Assembly (NCBI GenBank): GCA_946886085.1
Contig: CAMPHX010000065.1
Location: 1-6,900 of the forward strand
Origin: an uncultured Flavobacteriales bacterium
Lineage (GTDB): Bacteria > Bacteroidota > Bacteroidia > Flavobacteriales > Vicingaceae
Length of the DNA stretch: 6,900 nt
Direction of reading: 5' to 3'
Shown one piece after another: positions 4,217 to 6,900 of the stretch (the first letter of the stretch is position 1; each line of letters begins with the position of its first letter). A program made the translations under genes and the position numbers. Below the pieces are notes generated by a model. It made no database searches, was not told the origin of the DNA, and saw nothing but the letters and a program-made list of their open reading frames with translations.

Positions 4217-6601
4217 TTAAAACTTCACTAATTTTTCAGTTTTTAGTAACGTAGTATCCCCAATAACTTTAATAAAATAAATTCCAGCAGGGTAGTTAGC
4301 ACTTACTTGTAAAACATTATTGTTGTTAACTGTTTTGTTGTACATGGTTTTTCCTGTTATATCTAAAATTTCAACGCTAATGGTTTTGTAATCATTATTT
4401 TCAATAGCAATATAAACTAATTCATTAAATGGATTAGGATATACTTTAATAATGTTTGTTGTTTGTATTTCGTTTAAGGAAACTAAAGCGGAATCGTAAA
4501 TGGCAAAACCGTCAAAACCAGCTTCAGCAATATGTCCATCACCTTCATCGGTAGCTTTAACTATAAGTTGCATATTAGCGGTAAGAGGTAGGAAATTAAT
4601 TATTTTAAATGATTTATGTACCCAAGTAGAAAAGTCGGGAGTATTGGCATCAGCATAATCTAACCTGGCTTCATTAATACCATTAGTTAAAATAACTACC
4701 ATAGAATCGTCAGGATTTCCTGATCCACCACCATTAACAAACCATCTATCAAAATGAACGTAAGGATCTGTTGAAGAAGATAAGTCGAAAACTGGAGAAG
4801 TTAAAATAACAGTTCCTCCGTCAATATCATCTGTTCCTGATTGTCCCCCACCATTTCCGGTAACATAAGCTTGGTTCCCACAATCATTATTAATATCATT
4901 ACCCGGATTTACAGGAACACTACTTAAAAAAGTTCCTATAGGCACATCTCTTACCCAAAAACCAGAGGAAGGACTATTTTGTGTTGAAGTTGTCCATCCT
5001 AAATTAAAATCAAAATCATCGTAATAACCTATATCTAATGTATATGTATAAGGGTTTCCGGAAGAATTAATTACTTGATTACTTAAACAAATAGAATAAT
5101 GTCCCCAATGAGCAATATTTACATCATAAGTAGCAGGGACAAAATTGTTAATGGTAAAATTACCCGAAGCATTAGTGGTAATAGTTGTTGAAAATTGCGA
5201 ACTAGTTAATTTTACCTGTGCATTAGCTATAGGATTATTTGTTCCAATTTCTAAAACTTGACCGCTATAGCTAAATGTTTGTATAGGTTCTAACTGAACA
5301 TTAACTGTAGTGGTTTGTCCGGAAGTAAGCACAACATTAAATACGGTGTCAGGAATAAATCCAAATTTAGAATAAATAACATCATAAGTACCGGCATCAG
5401 CTATACCTGTTCTGTAATCTCCATTAAGATTTGAAGTGGTATTTATGTTTGTAGTAAGGATTTCAACATTTGCTCCACTGATAGCAGCTGAAGTGTTTAA
5501 GTTAGTAATATTTCCTATTAAATAAGCTGCTCTAACATAGTTTGGACCTAAAACAAATAAACCATTTTCAATATCACTTGCTAAAATAACTCCTGAAGGT
5601 AACCATGGATAAGCTCCCCAACATCCGTTAAAACCATCTCCGCTAAATTGTGGGGAAGTATCATAATGCCCAACTTCTATCATATTTGAAGGGTCGGAAA
5701 CATCATGAATGGTTACGCCATCTCTATAGTAAGAAGTAATTAAATAATTATTGAAAAAATGAGTATTGTGTGGAATCACATCTTGTCCCGGACTTGACTG
5801 TACCTTATCTAAAAAGGTTATGTTGGTTAGATTACTTACATCATAAGCATCTATAAATGAGTTCTTTTTTTCATCAGTTGTAAAAACATACTGTCCATCA
5901 TCTGAAAACCAAATATTGTGAGTAAAAAAGTTAGAAGTAGGTTGTGTAGCCATGGTTGTAGGGGCATTCTTATTAGCAACATTTACAACTACAAAAATCC
6001 CATCATTAACAGCTGCTCCCCAAAGTGTATCTCCTCTGGCAACTGCATCATGGAAATAATAAGTATTGTATCTTCCTAATTCAATAGGAACTTTTGGGTC
6101 ATTGGTTAAATCTAGCATAATTGCACCACCAACTCCATTGTCGGCACCTAAAATATAACAAACTCCATTTTCATCAATATATAAATTGTGAGCAGATTGA
6201 AAAGGATATGTACTTCCTCCGTAACTGGTAACATTGGCAGCACTTAAAACTCCCGGCAGCGGATTAATGTCAATAATCATCATTCCGCCTGTGTTTTCGT
6301 TCGTTATATAAACGTGATTATTCCATGTTTTTAAATCTCTCCAAGTTGAGCTAGCACCCGGAGCAAAAAATACTTCTACCGGATTGGTGGGTGTAGTGAC
6401 ATCAACAATGGCAACACCTGTTTCAAAACCTACTAAAGCATACTCGTTAACGCCTTTTTTAACTCCCCAAATGTCATTTAAGTCACCTCGATTTCCAGGA
6501 AATGTTAAATTAGAAAGTAAATTTATGTTTTTGCTAGATTGAGCATTAGCTGTTAAAGCTAATGCTGAAATTAAAAATACAATAGAGATTTTTTTGAACA
6601 T
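4217..6601 (-). CDS. Secreted choice-of-anchor B (LVIVD propeller) protein with T9SS type A sorting domain
   Basis: A signal peptide (1-20, cleavage after ANA, mature start Gln21) leads into an LVIVD-type propeller (about 35-354). Seven similar units begin near residues 43, 87, 136, 183, 227, 277 and 328; most run [HR][ND]...Y-I-x...G...D. W87-R88-D89, H138, H184-D185, H228, H278 and H281 recur at like positions, as is typical of the 'choice-of-anchor B' family. Two carboxypeptidase-regulatory-like beta-sandwiches follow (about 358-438 and 443-523), each with a G-x-V/I...A-x-V opening and a G-x-Y/F-x turn. Next is a MAM/jelly-roll-like region (526-705: DDFDFNLGWTT, GFWVRDVPIGT, DGGTVILTSPVFDLS). 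Residues 717-794 are a T9SS type A tail (KVYPNPFNE, LDITGK, YPAGIYFIKV, KLVKF). The protein should cross the outer membrane by T9SS and be released or surface-anchored. No catalytic function is established for the family; adhesion or substrate binding is a guess. It is monocistronic, with its own terminator. Confidence 0.88.
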   Translation of the reverse strand: MFKKISIVFLISALALTANAQSSKNINLLSNLTFPGNRGDLNDIWGVKKGVNEYALVGFETGVAIVDVTTPTNPVEVFFAPGASSTWRDLKTWNNHVYITNENTGGMMIIDINPLPGVLSAANVTSYGGSTYPFQSAHNLYIDENGVCYILGADNGVGGAIMLDLTNDPKVPIELGRYNTYYFHDAVARGDTLWGAAVNDGIFVVVNVANKNAPTTMATQPTSNFFTHNIWFSDDGQYVFTTDEKKNSFIDAYDVSNLTNITFLDKVQSSPGQDVIPHNTHFFNNYLITSYYRDGVTIHDVSDPSNMIEVGHYDTSPQFSGDGFNGCWGAYPWLPSGVILASDIENGLFVLGPNYVRAAYLIGNITNLNTSAAISGANVEILTTNINTTSNLNGDYRTGIADAGTYDVIYSKFGFIPDTVFNVVLTSGQTTTVNVQLEPIQTFSYSGQVLEIGTNNPIANAQVKLTSSQFSTTITTNASGNFTINNFVPATYDVNIAHWGHYSICLSNQVINSSGNPYTYTLDIGYYDDFDFNLGWTTSTQNSPSSGFWVRDVPIGTFLSSVPVNPGNDINNDCGNQAYVTGNGGGQSGTDDIDGGTVILTSPVFDLSSSTDPYVHFDRWFVNGGGSGNPDDSMVVILTNGINEARLDYADANTPDFSTWVHKSFKIINFLPLTANMQLIVKATDEGDGHIAEAGFDGFAIYDSALVSLNEIQTTNIIKVYPNPFNELVYIAIENNDYKTISVEILDITGKTMYNKTVNNNNVLQVSANYPAGIYFIKVIGDTTLLKTEKLVKF

Positions 6602-6733
6602 GATTTTATTTATTTTTTTAAAACTTTGTGCAAGATAAGATTATTAATTTTCAAAATAAATATAATTTAAAGGTATCTTTATAATCTTAAATGTATATTT
6701 GTTTTGTAAAAAGCAACGGAATAAAAAAGTTAT
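6602..6733. other. Divergent intergenic region between the secreted protein gene and asnB
   Basis: These 132 AT-rich bases must carry promoters for both divergent genes. On the minus strand the only near match is TTATTTTG, one base off TAnnTTTG, with no clear -33 box. The leader before the secreted protein start is A-rich (AAAATAAATAAAATC) without Shine-Dalgarno, as usual in this phylum. No hairpin or repeat of note is visible. Confidence 0.5.
6694..6701 (+). promoter_or_regulatory. Candidate -7 element (TATATTTG) for asnB
   Basis: TATATTTG matches TAnnTTTG exactly and ends 32 bases before the ATG at 6734, a reasonable leader length. No TTG is found 17-23 bases upstream. A second TTTTG follows at once, so the exact register is uncertain. 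Confidence 0.4.
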
Positions 6734-6900
6734 ATGTGCGGTATTGTAGGCGTAATTTCTTCTAAACAAACAGACCTTAAGCAGATAAAAATTGCTACAA
6801 ATTTATTAGATAAAAGAGGTCCGGATTGTCAGGCAACAGTTGCTTTTGAAAACATTGCATTAGGCCATGCTCGTCTATCTATTATAGATACCTCTGAAGG
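6734..6900 (+). CDS. asnB: Glutamine-hydrolysing asparagine synthetase, N-terminal part (runs off the window)
   Basis: The frame from ATG at 6734 stays open to the window edge (55 codons plus two bases). It starts MCGIVGVISS, where Cys2 is the N-terminal nucleophile of class II glutamine amidotransferases once Met is removed. It continues with LLDKRGPDCQ (24-33) and LGHARLSIIDTSEG (43-56), the glutaminase-domain signature of AsnB. Family members use glutamine and ATP to amidate aspartate, or amidate other acids in surface-glycan loci. Only the first tenth or so is visible, so the synthetase domain and true substrate cannot be checked. The start is certain because Cys2 must follow Met1. The close relatives GlmS and PurF have different blocks after RGPD. 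The gene diverges from the secreted protein gene. Confidence 0.9.
   Translation, partial: MCGIVGVISSKQTDLKQIKIATNLLDKRGPDCQATVAFENIALGHARLSIIDTSE

Noticed and set aside
4217..6601. Secreted protein considered as a zinc carboxypeptidase because of its regulatory-like and jelly-roll domains
   Set aside because: No HxxE...H zinc-peptidase motif or other peptidase signature is present. The N-terminal domain is an LVIVD-type propeller.

Overview
The window looks like the chromosome of a member of the Bacteroidota, probably Flavobacteriia-like. The DNA is AT-rich. Genes lack Shine-Dalgarno sequences and start after A/T-rich leaders. Several starts follow a TAnnTTTG promoter element. A large secreted protein ends in a type IX secretion (T9SS) sorting domain. 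No species can be named from the sequence alone.

Left part (1-1097): the window opens inside the 3' end of a DCC-family (DUF393) thiol-disulfide oxidoreductase-like gene. Twelve bases later comes a small stand-alone DEDDh 3'-5' exonuclease. A 472-base non-coding stretch follows. It is a nest of inverted repeats: a compact element predicted to fold as a three-way junction, and a ~150-bp element with terminal inverted repeats plus an extra partial copy of its end.

Middle (1098-3616): two tightly spaced genes form an operon for nucleotide-sugar synthesis. The first encodes a DegT/WbpE-like PLP sugar aminotransferase and the second a UDP-glucose 6-dehydrogenase. Together they suggest an activated amino- or uronic-sugar precursor for surface polysaccharide. 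The operon ends at a perfect 38-base palindrome that can also terminate the convergent ndk gene.

Right part (3617-6900): ndk (nucleoside diphosphate kinase, minus strand) has a good Bacteroidota-type promoter. Upstream of it, on the same strand, is a 794-residue secreted protein with its own terminator. Its parts are a signal peptide, a seven-bladed LVIVD-type propeller of the 'choice-of-anchor B' family, two carboxypeptidase-regulatory-like domains, a MAM/jelly-roll-like domain and a T9SS type A tail. Diverging from it, the window ends in the first 55 codons of a glutamine-dependent asparagine synthetase (asnB-like). Such genes often sit in polysaccharide loci, so the window may lie at the edge of one.

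No CRISPR array, tRNA, rRNA, transposase or phage gene is visible. Most of the window is ordinary. The repeat nest and the architecture of the secreted propeller protein deserve the closest look.
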